This document shows, in pieces, positions 1 through 12,686 of a stretch of 64,000 nt of DNA. Under the pieces are notes generated by a model, which was given only the letters and a program-made list of their open reading frames with translations, was not told the origin of the DNA and made no database searches. The stretch lies in NCBI RefSeq assembly GCF_010015445.1, contig NC_053118.1:15792437-15856436 (forward strand). The letters are read 5' to 3'. Every line of letters starts with the position of its first letter. Positions within the stretch are counted from its first letter, which is position 1. Source of the stretch: Perca fluviatilis. Lineage: Eukaryota > Chordata > Actinopteri > Perciformes > Percidae. The position numbers and the translations under genes were made by a program.

Positions 1-1122
1 AAAACACTGATTAATTCAACCCAGTTTTTTGGGGTCTACCAAGATCAGAAAATATGGGGTTCAAAAGGCCATTTATGGCACCGTATTTTTCTCGCAAAAC
101 AATCAGAGCAGATTGGGCTTTTCAGGAGGGGGGGTTAAAAGAGACAGGCATTAAAACCGAGTGACATAGGGTTGATACATGTACTGCAACCTAATCTCAA
201 AGAATTCCATGAAATGAACACGGCCCCTTAACTCAAAATATGTGGCAGTGTCACGGAATCGCCGAAAATTCCATGAAATTAAAGGTCGTGGGTGGGCGGG
301 ACAACAACGGTATGCGTTTAGGAAAAGAAGAACGGGACGGCCGTATACAACGGACAGAAAAATAAAATGCTTCACCAGATCATCATCAATAATGTTTGCT
401 GCATTAAACATATAAACATATAATATAATGCATATAAACTTGACTTAGTAATATGTTTTAGTATGGGATGCAAACATTTGTCCACATTACAGCAACAGGT
501 CACACAGTGTCAGTGCTAGATGCTCAACAAACATGTCTTTAAAGCCCTGTTTGTAAAATAGACCCAGTCAGGCTTTAATGTACTGAAGGTTTTCCAATGT
601 AATTCCCGCTAAAAGCCATTATCCAGCTGAGATTGGAGCATTGGGAGGAAAAAGGAGACACAGCTAGTTTGACAAGTTTATAAAAATAAATTGGCCATGT
701 TCATCAGAATCATAGAATATGGTTTTTTTCTGTGTTTAATTTTTTTTGGATGAGGTAGTCAATGGATATACAAGCTATATGTTTTGGCTACATAGACAAT
801 TCTTCAAGATAAATGTATATATTTTTTTAATTTTATTTTGATTATGTGTTGTGTTTTAAGGAATTTGTTGGTGATTAAAAAAAACATATAATACCAGCGG
901 CAGAATCATTTAAGGCGACACTGTCCGTCTAAAATATAGGTTCTGTACTTTCACCACAAACATAAATAACAGTTGCTGTTATATGAGCCGTACTGGTAAA
1001 TATTTGATTGACGAGTTTTCTCAACTCACCACCGGCCACAAGTCAGAAAAGCAAGGGAATCATCTTTGTGATTTGATGCAATAGAAATGTGAAAAATTTT
1101 GTAGTAGCCAGAGGACAGACAG
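1..1122. other. Non-coding, AT-rich stretch
   Basis: No protein motif, exon-like pattern or recognisable repeat terminus was found on either strand. Short open frames here are AT-rich and carry no domain signature. Confidence 0.5.
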
Positions 1123-1150
1123 ACACACACACACACACACACACACACAC
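1123..1150. repeat. (AC)n microsatellite
   Basis: Uninterrupted AC dinucleotide run, typical of teleost genomes. Confidence 0.95.
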
Positions 1151-1435
1151 TCAAACACTTCCCTTCTTCCCTTCTGCTCTCATGCGTGTTAAGATTCTAT
1201 CTATCTTGTGAGAGAGGGTGAGAGCCCTTTAGCCATACTCGGAGGGCTCATTTCCATTCCAACACAAACATAAACACACACACAACATACGCACATACTG
1301 CACATAACATCAAACACACACACTACCCATTGGGATTCCACAAGCACCTGTAGATTGTAATGAGACTAGAGGTCTTTTTGACCTTGGAAGCACCAAAAGT
1401 GAAGCTCGTCAACCTCCAGGAAATGCTTGCTTAAT

Positions 1436-1440
<5 letters not shown>

Positions 1441-1481
<41 letters not shown>
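1441..1481. repeat. (TG)n microsatellite
   Basis: Uninterrupted TG run of about 20 units, 290 bp from an AC run in the opposite sense. Confidence 0.95.
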
Positions 1482-1483
<2 letters not shown>

Positions 1484-1668
1484 TGAAGTAATATGCTAGG
1501 CTTTATCCCAGTGTTCCATTGTGCGTGTGTTTGTCAAAGACCCAGGTTGTATACTACATCGACCGAACACCTGCTGCTGCAGTAACTAGGATTTCAGGAG
1601 ACTTCATAAATATATATTAGAATCAGAGCTGATATTAAACTAGGGAACAGCATCTCTCAAGGTAAATA

Positions 1669-1746
<78 letters not shown>

Positions 1747-1812
1747 CCTATCTATCTATCTATCTATCTATCTATCTGTCTCTCCATCCATCTATCTATC
1801 CATCTATCCATC
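1669..1812. repeat. (TATC)n tetranucleotide microsatellite
   Basis: About 36 TATC units. The first 19 or so are perfect; variants (TACC, TGTC, CATC) accumulate toward the right end, the usual ageing pattern of a tetranucleotide tract. Confidence 0.95.
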
Positions 1813-2499
1813 CAAACTCACCTCACCTCTGTCTCTTTACCTTTACCCTTTTTACCCCTTGGGGTGATGTCTGTTTTCAAAAGGCTTGTTGGAAAGGAAA
1901 TTAACAAATGGGATTTGTATGTGATCATAGAGGGATTCCAAATAATAAAGAGGACAATGGTGGGAAATAATAAGAAAAAAAAGGTGAGAGGGGCAGGGTG
2001 CACGTACAGTTTTGCTTTTTTGTATTTTCACAGGTAAAGGGGGATGGAGACAAAATTTAAATCGACGGTAGATAGTTTTGGTTGAATTTAGATCGATCCT
2101 GAAGTAGGATTTTACGGAGGCAAACATACCAAACATGGCTAGTATCCATAACCTTTTATATATGTAAAAAATATATATATATACAGTATATATTAAGCTT
2201 TTAGCCTTCCCCTGACCAAGCGCAATATAGTAGGCTACTTATAAAAGAAAATGTCCAATGCAAAGCAGCTTTTCGCTTACCTGAATTGCATTACTTTAAC
2301 AACTCTGACAATATCAAATACTTTAAAGGGATGCTGTGTGATTGCACCATGCACATTTAGACATATTTATTTCACTTATTTTGTTAATTTACATTAATGT
2401 TGTTTACATTTCAATGTTAATAGTTCCATGCAAGATGAGAGACAATTTAAGATTAGCTGAGCTAGACTAACCAATATTGACAAAACCAAGGTTTCTTTT

Positions 2500-2555
<56 letters not shown>

Positions 2556-3248
2556 TTCTTTTTTCACTCTCTCTCCCTCCTCTCCCAATCCCTCTCAATC
2601 ACATTTTGAAGCACAGAAGCATTGGTCAAAATGGCAGTGAAACTGCAGTGACGTGTCAAAAATATCATTAAAATGTATTTAAGAAATAACTATAAAGATT
2701 TTACTATTTTGAAATTGAACAGTTTAAACCCCTCTCTCAGTGAACCTTTGCTTCATGAACTTTAATAGCCGCCTTGCCTGTCCTGACTTACAATACCTTG
2801 AAATTACAGTATCTTGCCACAAAGTCCAGAAAAGATGTATTTCAGTGAAAGACATCCCACTTTAAATGTAGGTCTTTCACTCTATGACATTTTATTGTAC
2901 ACTTCACACCTCTCAGCATTAATCTTTCTAATTTGATTTGTGACAGATTTTATTCGGGAGCACATTCCCTTCCTTAACTTATTCATTCAAGTCCTTAAAT
3001 CTTTCCGTGCTGAGCAGTGGCAGGGTATTGTCAAATCGAGGTCCTGTGAAAAGAAGTATATAAGCATAAAATATGCAGTTGTTGAACCTAAAAATGCTCT
3101 TTCACACCGTAGCCTATAACACATGAATTGGAAAAAATACAATTTTAGAAATCCCATTCTTTATAATGGGGTTTCTGTTGTCTAATCGTATCCAGTTAAA
3201 GGGTTGTGTATGTACATGTGTAATGTCTGTAAAAAATATATATATATA
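1813..3248. other. Non-coding stretch with a (TTTC)n tract
   Basis: No gene seen. It holds a short AT alternation near 2,170-2,195 and a pyrimidine tract at 2,493-2,555, listed separately. Confidence 0.5.
2493..2555. repeat. (TTTC)n microsatellite
   Basis: Pure pyrimidine tetranucleotide run. The poly-F/S/L and poly-K/E open frames over it on the two strands are artefacts of this repeat. Confidence 0.95.
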
Positions 3249-3249
3249 T

Positions 3250-3430
3250 ATCCCAGGATGCCTAGATAGCTCCCCCGTAGTGTGCGACCCATGTGCAGAG
3301 GCTCGGTCCTCGCCCTGCAGAAGCCTAGGGTTCAATTCTGACCCATGGCCTTTGCTGCATGTCATTCCCCCCTCCCTTTCCTGTCTTAAGCTATCCTATC
3401 TAATAAAGGCCTAAATAATGCCAAAACATT
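3250..3430 (+). mobile_element. tRNA-derived SINE, family 1 (copy a)
   Basis: The head resembles RNA polymerase III promoter boxes: TAGCTCCCCCGTAGTG as a degenerate A box and GGTTCAATTCT as a B box. The body includes CTGCATGTCATTCCCCC, and the tail runs through CTATCTAATAAAGGCC into an A-rich end. The same family lies on the minus strand at 23,225-23,405 (GACATGCAGCAAAGGGCC there is the reverse complement of the body), so this is a dispersed SINE and not a tRNA gene. An AT-repeat lies directly upstream. Confidence 0.75.
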
Positions 3431-6400
3431 TTTAATTCCCCAGTCTATTTATTGAAAAAAATGCAGCTTATCATATTGACAACATACAATTTGAGTTCAA
3501 TGTGTAGTGTTTTTCTTATCTTGCATGCAATAATCCTTAGATAGCAGAGGCATACATGACCACATACTCAGAAATAGTATTTCTACTAGTAAGTTAAGTC
3601 ATCTGAATTGTGCAAACTCTGAAACTTAACTACTTAAAAATGGAAACATAAAACACTGAGCGGGTCCAAAGGCCTATAAACAGGAAATATCTTGTCGCAA
3701 TATCTGAATGCCCCATAAATTAACATGCTGATATTAGAGAGTACCTGGGTGGATCAGTGCTACATTACCTCATGCTTAAGACAATATATGGACTTGCACA
3801 GCTGATATATTGCTCACCCTAAGGGGGAATCCATCTTGCCTGACAGACAATGGAGCTACTGAAAAACATAAAATCCTATCAGACTCCACCATTCGCCTAT
3901 AATTAAAAGTAATGAAACAGGCAAATGTGCATATTATAGAGGGAATGTGGATGGGATTGTAAAAGATAGTAGATAGTTTGGTATGAGCAATGCTTTTTGT
4001 ATCTGAAATAAAGCCATGGCATATTTATGTGTGCTAGTGGTGTGTGCATGGATATGCATGAAAACAAGATGAACCCTATGGTTTTAAAAGTCTCATTTTG
4101 GTTGATTTAAGATGTAATATCCCATAATAATAATTTGTATAATTTTCCAGTGTGGAACCTGCTGAATTTTTCACGCTGATTATATTTATTGAGGCATATA
4201 TGCATGTTTGACTAGAATCTGCTCCATACCATAAAACACAGAAATGCTAAGACAGAAATGTAACTGCACCTGTTCATGAAAGCCTTAATCTATCAGTTTT
4301 GTTTACATGTAGCAGAGAGCCAGCCGGATGACTCTGTCCTTCTCTGTGACAACATAATATTCCTGCCTGGAAGATGAAAAGGTCACGCTCAACAAAGTGA
4401 ACATTAGCTGAAGAGGATTTTTCAATCTTATGGCAAAATGTTTCCATTTTCAAAAGCCAGACCTTGAACTCGCAAGGTGACAAACAGTTCCAGGCTTCAA
4501 CCCATCACCTTAATTCAACCGCTGGTTGTTAAAATCACCAATTTATCAGATGTGTGTGTTATCAGAAATAACTTGCTCTTGGCAGTGGAAAATTGAAGAC
4601 TCACTCTGGATAGGGTGGTCAGTTTCTGCTTGAGGTGAATTATTCCTTCATGAAGCTCTTTTCTTGGAGACCTCAGAAATATCAGATTTTAAGAGAAAGT
4701 TAACTCTTATCTGCTAATAAACTTTATAGTTTGGGAATATTGGCCTCTTTAAGATCTTATACAACCCTTTCTAGATATGGTCTTGATTTCAGTGATAGTT
4801 TTGTGTTGATAAATTTATAATTTTTTTTTATTTCTAAATTTCTACTTATTATTATTGTTAACATCATGTATTATTTACAATATAACTTACACTTGATTTT
4901 GTAATTATTATTATTCTATTGCGTGGCTGATAAAATTAAAAAATGCGCTAACCATTTGGCTGGTGGACGAAAACGTTAATTTTGAACCCTGCTGCCAATC
5001 ACTTAAGTGGCATTATAGTCAGAACGTTTCTGGTTAAGTAGCCGACGATGAGCATCTATGCAAATATGCATTAGCTTGGTGTTTTGTACGCTCATCATAC
5101 CTGATCAGAAACCAGGGGGCACACCGTGATACAGCAGCATGTAGTGTTGAATTTTGACTCTGGTTCACAGTAGTACAATAAAGATTTGTCTATCGTTTAA
5201 GGTCTAGCGAAGGAAATCACCATGATGCACAAGGGCTGGTTGTTTATTTTCAAATTACATGTATGGCATTACATCTTCTTTGTCAAGGAGGAAAAAACAA
5301 CCTTGGTGAAAAAGAAAATCAAATCACAACATCCTTATATTTCAACCAAAATTCCTTCCTGGCATCAACACCTATACTGACCTCCAGCACAATCTCCAAC
5401 AGTCAGCATGACATATATGAAACTATTTTTTCACTTTGCAGTTTGAGGACAAGTCAAAGTCAAACCTATAGCTCATTCCATGTGTGGGTGTCTCGATTCA
5501 TTTTCTCTTGACTTCCAATTTAGAGGGGTAAAAAAAAAGTAAACCCCATGGCAGTGACCTCTGCTGTAGGGCCATGAATAATGGGGACTATTAGTTGCAA
5601 GGTAGTGCACTCTGAGAAAAGAAGTCATTTCAGCCACAGGGCTGTTTAATTTAGACATGGGATGAGACATTTTGCCAAATGTTTTGCATAGGTTAAAAAA
5701 TATATATCTAGTTGTATGTAGAACATGCTGCAGGTCACAAACATATATCACTTGCTTCTTTTCTCAGTCCCACGGGTGCACACTGAATTTCATTCTGTTT
5801 TTTCCTCTACCTCCATCCTGCTCAAACATGTACACTCATACACAAAATACATTTTTGGGTTTATAAGTAATGGCACAGTTTATGGTTATAATAAGACCCA
5901 CTGACTCAATCTTTTATGCTAGCTACAATGTTAACTATCAAGTTTTGCTTTATCACACTGCAATGGCTAAGCACCCCTCAAAATAAAATATTTCAGAAAT
6001 TATTTTAATAGAGTAAATGAAGTTGACAGGTACTCCAGGTAATCAACAGATTTTGTACCCCCCAGAGCTAAGACTAATCTGGGCAAACAGTCTTTTCTTT
6101 ATGCTGTAACTACTCTTTGGAACCGGTTACCTGGGACACTCAAGACAGTCAGAAGCAGAGGCAGTTTTAATTATACTTAAGTGAATTGTATTTTACTGTA
6201 AACAGTGACATGATGATTTATAATGTTTACTAATTGTTGGCAATGCTATGACTAATGCAATGTTAACAGTTTGTTTCACACATCATAACATTTTATATAT
6301 TATATTAAGTATTTGTTAATGGTTACCAAATGATTTGTAAACCTTTAGGAAATTGTTTATAAACCATCAATAACCATTATCTGGATGGCTATTATAACAT

Positions 6401-8569
6401 TGCAACTGATCATTATAATATCTTGTTAATAGTTAATAATTACTTTGTAAGCATCTATAAACCAAAAGAAGATTTAATGGGGCCGACCTAATGTTACTAG
6501 ATGCTTTATAAACCACTTAGTCATGAACTAATTATTTGATGCATGTTTTGCATCTTTCAAATGTTCAACTAATTATCTTATATTACACTAAACTAATGAT
6601 AAATTAACATAGGCGTACATCATAACATTACTAATTAGTAAACATTTATCTTCATTTCATTGTTTGTTAACAGTAAAATAACTATTAAATAAAGTTTAAT
6701 TAACTATCAATTTACCATTTACTGTGTTACTGTTAATTTACGGTCACAAGTTAAAGAGTTCACAAAAATAAGTAAAACATCATTCCCAAATTATCAAAGG
6801 ACTGTTGTGATTGGGGCTTAAGGCAAAATGAAGAAGACAAAGGGTGGAAAAAGAAGCTTCAAAGACTTGAATTGGTCCTACGATAATGATCCATTTAGCC
6901 AGTCTGAGAGATTGGCTGCCAAAGGCATGAGGGGGAAATTACTCACCCGTCTCAAGCTGAGAAATGTTTGTTTCCCAGCTCTGCCCTCAAATTATTTCAA
7001 TCAAAACACAAATTAAGTGCAATTAACGGAGTGCTAAAACGCTCCAAACCAACCGATATGGAATCATTAGGAGTCACCTGAACCACATCTCTTTCCTTCT
7101 TTCTTCCTCTCCTTCTCTGTGTCCTTTCCCCTTCATCAATGGGCCCACACTCAGGGTAAACTTCGCACTTCATTAATTAATTCATCACCTAAAAGCTGAG
7201 TATTGATTTTCAGTAATGGCTTTACAAATCTGTTGGACACCTAGCTGCAGGGATAATTAAAACGGATGCGTATCTGCAATAAATCATCTTTAAAAGGGTT
7301 AAAAGTCTCACAGTTCATGAGGGAGGTAGGTTACAATATCAACAAACAGGCCGTAATATACCCCAGTAATTAAGGACACCAAAGGACAGCTTTTACGATT
7401 GTTATTTCTTTACCATAGTAACATCAACCATAGTGAGCTTAATGGATGTCATGAAACACTGAGAAGGAAACTGAATCATTGCAGTATAGAAACTTAAAGG
7501 TGATGTATTGTTGGAAGGTTATTGATTGAGTCAATGCGAAATACAAGTGACTAAAGGTCATAGAGAAAACACATTCACAGTGAATGGAGATAAGCGTTGT
7601 TGCCAAAGCATTTATTCAGTGCAATTTATTCTACATTTGTTGTATAGGAAGTTTCTGCAGTAAACCACTTTACAAAATGAATTTAGGTATTCTCATATAA
7701 ATAGCTAATGCAATATTACAGAAAACATAAGTTAATGCCAGCTTTGAGGCCACACACCTAGAGCTAGCTGTTAGCTGTTACAAAGCTGCTGTCCTGTGTG
7801 GGAAACTGTGTGTAAACAGACACCTTTGCAGGTCACTAAATAAGACTGACCCTGACACTTAAATCAACTACATTACCCAAACCAGCTGCAACTGAGTAGA
7901 AAAGCCCAAAACGGATGCAGTCTATTTTAATTTTTATATACTGTACATGTATGTATTATTATGTTTCTTTTCTGTCATTTCTCTTATCTTTGCATATCTG
8001 TTTATGGCAAACCCACGAGGTTCCAATAACTTTTCTCATTCCAAATTTTCTGTAAGCCATGTGTATGATCCACACTGAGAAACCTACTGATTTTGTCGAT
8101 AAAGAAAAGATTGTTTTTTGTCAAACTGATATATAGAAAATCAATACAACTAAATGCCATTAGCAAAGTGACATTACTGGTTCAAGACCCTATGTGGTTT
8201 TTGAATGATTGCCTGCAAAGTTGGAAAAAAAATACATTGACAATTAAAACATCTAAGGGGTCTTTTCTCCATAGGGAATATATATAAAATGGCTGAGATG
8301 GATGGTTTGATATAATTGATTAAGGTTTGTAAGTCATTGATTAAATACGCCTGTCAGTATGTCTGATATGCTCCAAAGGCAAACACATCATCACCTGAGC
8401 AGGAATTAATGCAACAGAAAGCTGTTTTGCAGAGTGGGAGAAGACAATGAAAACAGATGTACTATACGTACAATGCCTCTTTACACTAAAATCTCAATGG
8501 CTTGAGCTTCAACAAGATGAATTTGTCATTAGAACACTAGTACAGAGCCCGTTGAAAATGTGCCTGTTT
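3431..8569. other. Long non-coding stretch
   Basis: No coding exon or RNA gene was recognised in 5.1 kb. Around 6,190-6,740 the sequence is built of reiterated TTTATAAACCA / ATTAACAGT-like words and can fold back on itself, which suggests an old DNA-transposon relic. The remainder shows no structure I can name. Confidence 0.45.
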
Positions 8570-8918
8570 GGACCGGGCGATTGCTTGGCCTGTGGTATTG
8601 CTGCTTGTAGAATTCTTCAAAACCAAATTGTACCCCAAAATTACATACAGAAGGACCCCCAAACCACTTACTCCACTGTAGCCTATAGCCTACTACTGAC
8701 TTACAGTGTAGGCTACGTCTACATCAGAGGAAGACATTGTACTACTGTATTTACCTGACAGAGAATGGGGCAGATTCAGAATTTAATCACAAAATATCAC
8801 AATGAAAATGTGGAGTAAGATATTAGCGTCATGGCAGTGCCCTACTCACCTGGCCCGTTATGATCAGCACATATCTGCGTTCATCAACCACCAGAACCAG
8901 ACCGTTTGTGTGTGTGTG

Positions 8919-8957
<39 letters not shown>

Positions 8958-9205
8958 GGTGTTGTCTCGTGTTGTATGATCGTTAACAAATTTAACACTT
9001 CAGTAGAGGTGTTCATTTCCACACAGGTTTAGTGGCTTGATGGTTAACGGTGAAGTAAGGGATTTGATTTACCGGGGTATTTTGGCAATGGTAATGTGAT
9101 TAGTGTTGTAAGTTAGCAGTAGACTTAATTAACCCGACCCAGGGTGATGTGTCTGCACGGTTCAACTCTGAGATGTGGAGGAATAATCTCAGAGATTACG
9201 TGATG
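8570..9205 (+). repeat. Dispersed repeat, copy A (uninterrupted)
   Basis: This roughly 640-bp segment is repeated at 10,305-10,400 plus 13,556-14,190. Shared landmarks include GCTTGGCCTGTGGTATTGCT, ATCAGAGGAAGACATTGTAC and CTGGCCCGTTATGA. Copy A joins directly across the point where copy B carries a 3.15-kb transposon, so it serves as an empty-site reference. It contains a (GA)n tract at about 8,920-8,955. No coding potential is recognised; its original identity is unknown. Confidence 0.8.
8918..8955. repeat. (GA)n microsatellite
   Basis: Pure GA run inside dispersed repeat copy A; the second copy has a longer, imperfect GA tract at the matching place. Confidence 0.95.
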
Positions 9206-9300
9206 TTCTGCCAGCTCACAGCAATTTAATAGATATAAACGCATAATAAATGCACTACTAAATAGTAAATAGTGCTACTTTGGCCATGTGTGTGGGTCTG

Positions 9301-9552
9301 AGGTGTATTTCACATTTTAGCTGCCAAACCTCCGCTGCTTTCTTCGACCCTCTCTGTGTCTGGTCCTGCGCTGATCTCAGTCAGTGAGCAGTGTGAGAGG
9401 GGGAGTGGCCAGCGGCTAGAGTGGCGAGGTGTATTTCACATTTTAGCTGCCAAACCTCCGCTGCTTTCTTCGACCCTCTCTGTGTCTGGTCCTGCGCTGA
9501 TCTCAGTCAGTGAGCAGTGTGAGAGGGGGAGTGGCCAGCGGCTAGAGTGGCC
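9301..9552. repeat. 126-bp tandem duplication, two copies
   Basis: The block starting AGGTGTATTTCACATTTTAG at 9,301 recurs at 9,427 and reads identically to 9,552. Because 126 is a multiple of three, an open frame crosses it with a duplicated peptide, but that peptide has no recognisable domain and is not taken as a gene. Confidence 0.95.
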
Positions 9553-9619
9553 AATGTGTGAGTCTTGTACCGACGATATCTTTTGCATTTCTAATCCAAA
9601 CAACGTACTTACTTGTAGT

Positions 9620-9745
9620 TACTTGTGCCTGTAGCAAGACACCTGTCAAGTTTGAAATCCATCGGACTAACGGTTCGAGAGATATGCGCATAAGACACAC
9701 ACACACAGACAGACAGACGTTTTTGCAATTTATAGATAGATGTAA
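9620..9745 (+). repeat. Probable 3' end of an interspersed element
   Basis: The segment containing GGACTAACGGTTCGAGAGA, followed by a short CA/GACA tract and then GTTTTTGCAATTTATAGAT, has the layout of a dispersed retroelement tail in fish. The family could not be fixed from sequence alone. Confidence 0.4.
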
Positions 9746-9917
9746 ATGTATTCAGGCAACACCTTATATCATGGTAATCACAGCCTACCTCTACTGGGGC
9801 AAGGCCTGTGATTTAAGACAGGAGATTCTGTTTTACAACACTCTTTAAATTTCTTGTTCTTGCTCACTCTGCCTCCCTCCTCCATTCACTGCTCTCTATC
9901 TTGCTTTATCTCTTCTT

Positions 9918-9930
<13 letters not shown>

Positions 9931-9974
<44 letters not shown>
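9931..9974. repeat. (CA)n microsatellite
   Basis: A TCTC run passes directly into about 22 CA units. Confidence 0.95.
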
Positions 9975-9977
<3 letters not shown>

Positions 9978-11225
9978 ACACATGGACATGAACAGGTACA
10001 CAAACAATTTTACAAGGCTGCAGACAAAAAACACTAAAGAAAAAGTCTGCAATCACAATCTATTCTGTATTCTTCAAAAATGTTTTGAACATATAAGAAA
10101 ATAAAATACTGACTGATGTGGCTATTGTGCAGACTTTATACTGTAACTTATGTAAGGCTAAGCCACCAGCTGTAGGCCAATAGCTTTATTGTAGACCCTT
10201 TTTGGCAGCTGTCTACTTGATTAGAAGAAATTACTTGTAATAGTTGGACGATTGAGACTAATTTGGACACACTGTTTTCAGGAATGTATGACACAGTGCT
10301 CATTGGGCCAATTGCTTGGCCTGTGGTATTGCTGCTTGTAGAATTCTTCAAAACCATATTGTACCCCAAAATGACTTACAGAAGGACCCCAAACCAATTA
10401 CACTTTTTCTTGTTTGCTTTGATGCAGCAGTCAACTCAAACTCCACATTTTTCAAAACAGTTAACACACAGGCCGAAACAGTGGCACTCATGGTCTAAAT
10501 GACACATTTTGTTTGCAAAAGGCTCTAACCGTGCCAAAACATTTAACATATGCAACAAAAGCTAATTTTGCCTTCAAACAACACAACTTACAAACAAGTG
10601 TATGAGCTCTTCCAATCAACCATTACACAGTGGACAACAAAATACAAAATACAGCACTCAGTGTGAATCAGTGCACCATTGCTTGTCATTGTAGCCTATT
10701 ACTGGACGTAGCTTTCATGCCAGTGACATTTGTTGACAAATTTGCCTTCTTGTAAAGAATTGGATCCAGAATCAGAAATGCTTTGATGCAAATTTTATTC
10801 ATTCCATTGATTCTTATTTTGAAACTGTCGCTGAAAACTGAAATACTGTAAATATTACGCATACAGTTTTTCTCATTTGCTAAGACACACTAAATGAAAC
10901 TGGGATCCACTTTATCTTCATCATCACATTATTAGCACAGCAGAAGTCTTCTCTTGCAAATGTTTTAACACTTTTTCATTTGTTTCACACATTTTTCACA
11001 CCCTTTGTCAAAACAGTTACCACAGATCTCATTGAAAGACCCCAAACTCTATTGGATTCACTGTGTTGAACAAATGGAAAACATCTATTCACAGCTGATA
11101 GAAAGTACTTGCATAATTATAAAACTCTATGCACCTGTGTGAAACTCATTTGCACAACTCTTCAATCAGCAATCAGTCCTCATCCATCTATAAAAGATGC
11201 CACCTCTGTGTGGCTATTTGCAAGC

Positions 11226-12686
11226 ATGGATCAAAGAGGCCATAGAGTAAGAGGCCATGGCAGAGGGGCCAGAGGAAGAGGAGCCCATATGCGTGGTGGA
11301 GGAGCTGCAGCAGCAAGAGGACAAAATCGAGCTCAAGTTTCAAATGAAATTCGGGCAACAATTTTTGACCATGTCATCAATCATGGCTTGTCCTTTAGAG
11401 AGGCTGGACAAAGGGTCCAGCCCATTCTGACTCGGAGCACTGTGGCATCTATTGTCAGGCTTTTTCGGAATGAGAACAGGTAATTCACAGTGTTACTGTA
11501 ATGTATACCACTGTGTATTTCAGCTTTACTGTATTGCCCTGTTAGCAGAACAAACTGTGTCTACAGTAATGCAGATGTTTTATCAATCCCATTTATGTGA
11601 CTGTCATACAGTAATGTCAATTTTGACATGCTTTTTGCTTTTACTTTATAGGATCCACACATTGCCACACACTGGTGGCAGAGGAAAGATATTTAGTATT
11701 GAACAGGAGTCTGCCATTGTAGATATGGTATTGGCAAACAATTCAATCAGACTGCGTGAAATCCAGGCAGCAGTAATTGCAGATCAGGGAGCATTTAGAA
11801 ATATAAACAGTGTGAGTTTGGCAACTATAGATCGAGTCCTTAAACGACACTATGTCAGAATGAAGCAGCTCTACCGAGTTCCATTTCAAAGAAACTCTGA
11901 CATCGTAAAGGAGGCACGATTCCAGTATGTGCAGGTACAGATTTTGTTATTGTAATACCTTGTTTACCATAGTTACATGCGACTGGAATACTGTAATTTG
12001 CTTTATGAATTTGCTCTTTTTCTTGGAGAATAATGGAGCTTGAAGCTGAAGGGGAACATCACAAATTCATTTTTGTGGATGAAGCCGGCTTCAACCTCTG
12101 TAAAGTGAGGAGACGCGGGAGGAACATCATTGGGCAGAGGGCCACTGTCACAGTGCCAGGTCAGAGGGGTGCCAATATCACCATGTGTGCTGCCATCTCC
12201 AATGATGGGGTCCTTTGCCACATACCAACCATTGGCCCTTACAATACAGAACGCCTCATCACATTTCTTGATTCATTGAAAGAAATACTGATTCCACCCG
12301 AAGAGAGAGGGCTGTTGAGGCCTGGCATGACTCTGTATGTCCTAATTTGGGACAATGTGGCTTTCCATCACTCTCGCCTTGTGAACGAATGGTTTGCAGC
12401 ACAGCCTTGTATTATGATGCAATTCCTTCCTGCATACTCTCCTTTTCTGAACCTAATCGAGGAGTTCTTCTCTGCTTGGAGGTGGAAGGTGTATGATCAC
12501 CGGCCATATGAGCAGATGCCCCTCCTGGAGGCAATGAATGCTGGTTGCCTGGCAATAGGTGCAGAGGACTGCCAGGGATGGATGCACCATGCAAGGAGGT
12601 ATTTCCCTCAGTGCATTGCAAGGGAAAACATTCAATGCGATGTTGATGAGAACCTGTGGCATAATTGTCAAGAACAAATGGACTAA
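11226..12686 (+). CDS. IS630/Tc1-like DDE transposase, three exons
   Basis: This encodes the enzyme that cuts and pastes the surrounding element at TA sites. Exons are 11,226-11,479, 11,652-11,924 and 12,029-12,686. The introns are bounded by AACAG|GTAATT...TTATAG|GATCC and TTCCA|GTATGT...CTTGGAG|AATAATG, and all phases match, giving about 394 residues with no stop. The N-terminus (about 1-35) is Arg/Gly-rich (RGHGRGARGRG). Next comes a helix-turn-helix region with SFREAGQRV and STVASIVRLF, then a linker with RLREIQAAV. The catalytic domain shows FVDEAGFN (first Asp), LIWDNVAFHHS (second Asp) and LPAYSPFLNLIEEFF (Glu); the second Asp and the Glu are separated by 35 residues (DD35E). The start was chosen because upstream sequence lacks coding character and the RG-rich head begins there. 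Introns are unusual for this superfamily. Assignment to the superfamily is secure; the exact family is not. Confidence 0.85.

Noticed and set aside
9356..9634. ORF with a 23-residue peptide repeated twice
   Set aside because: The repeat follows from a 126-bp DNA duplication; sequence has no domain.
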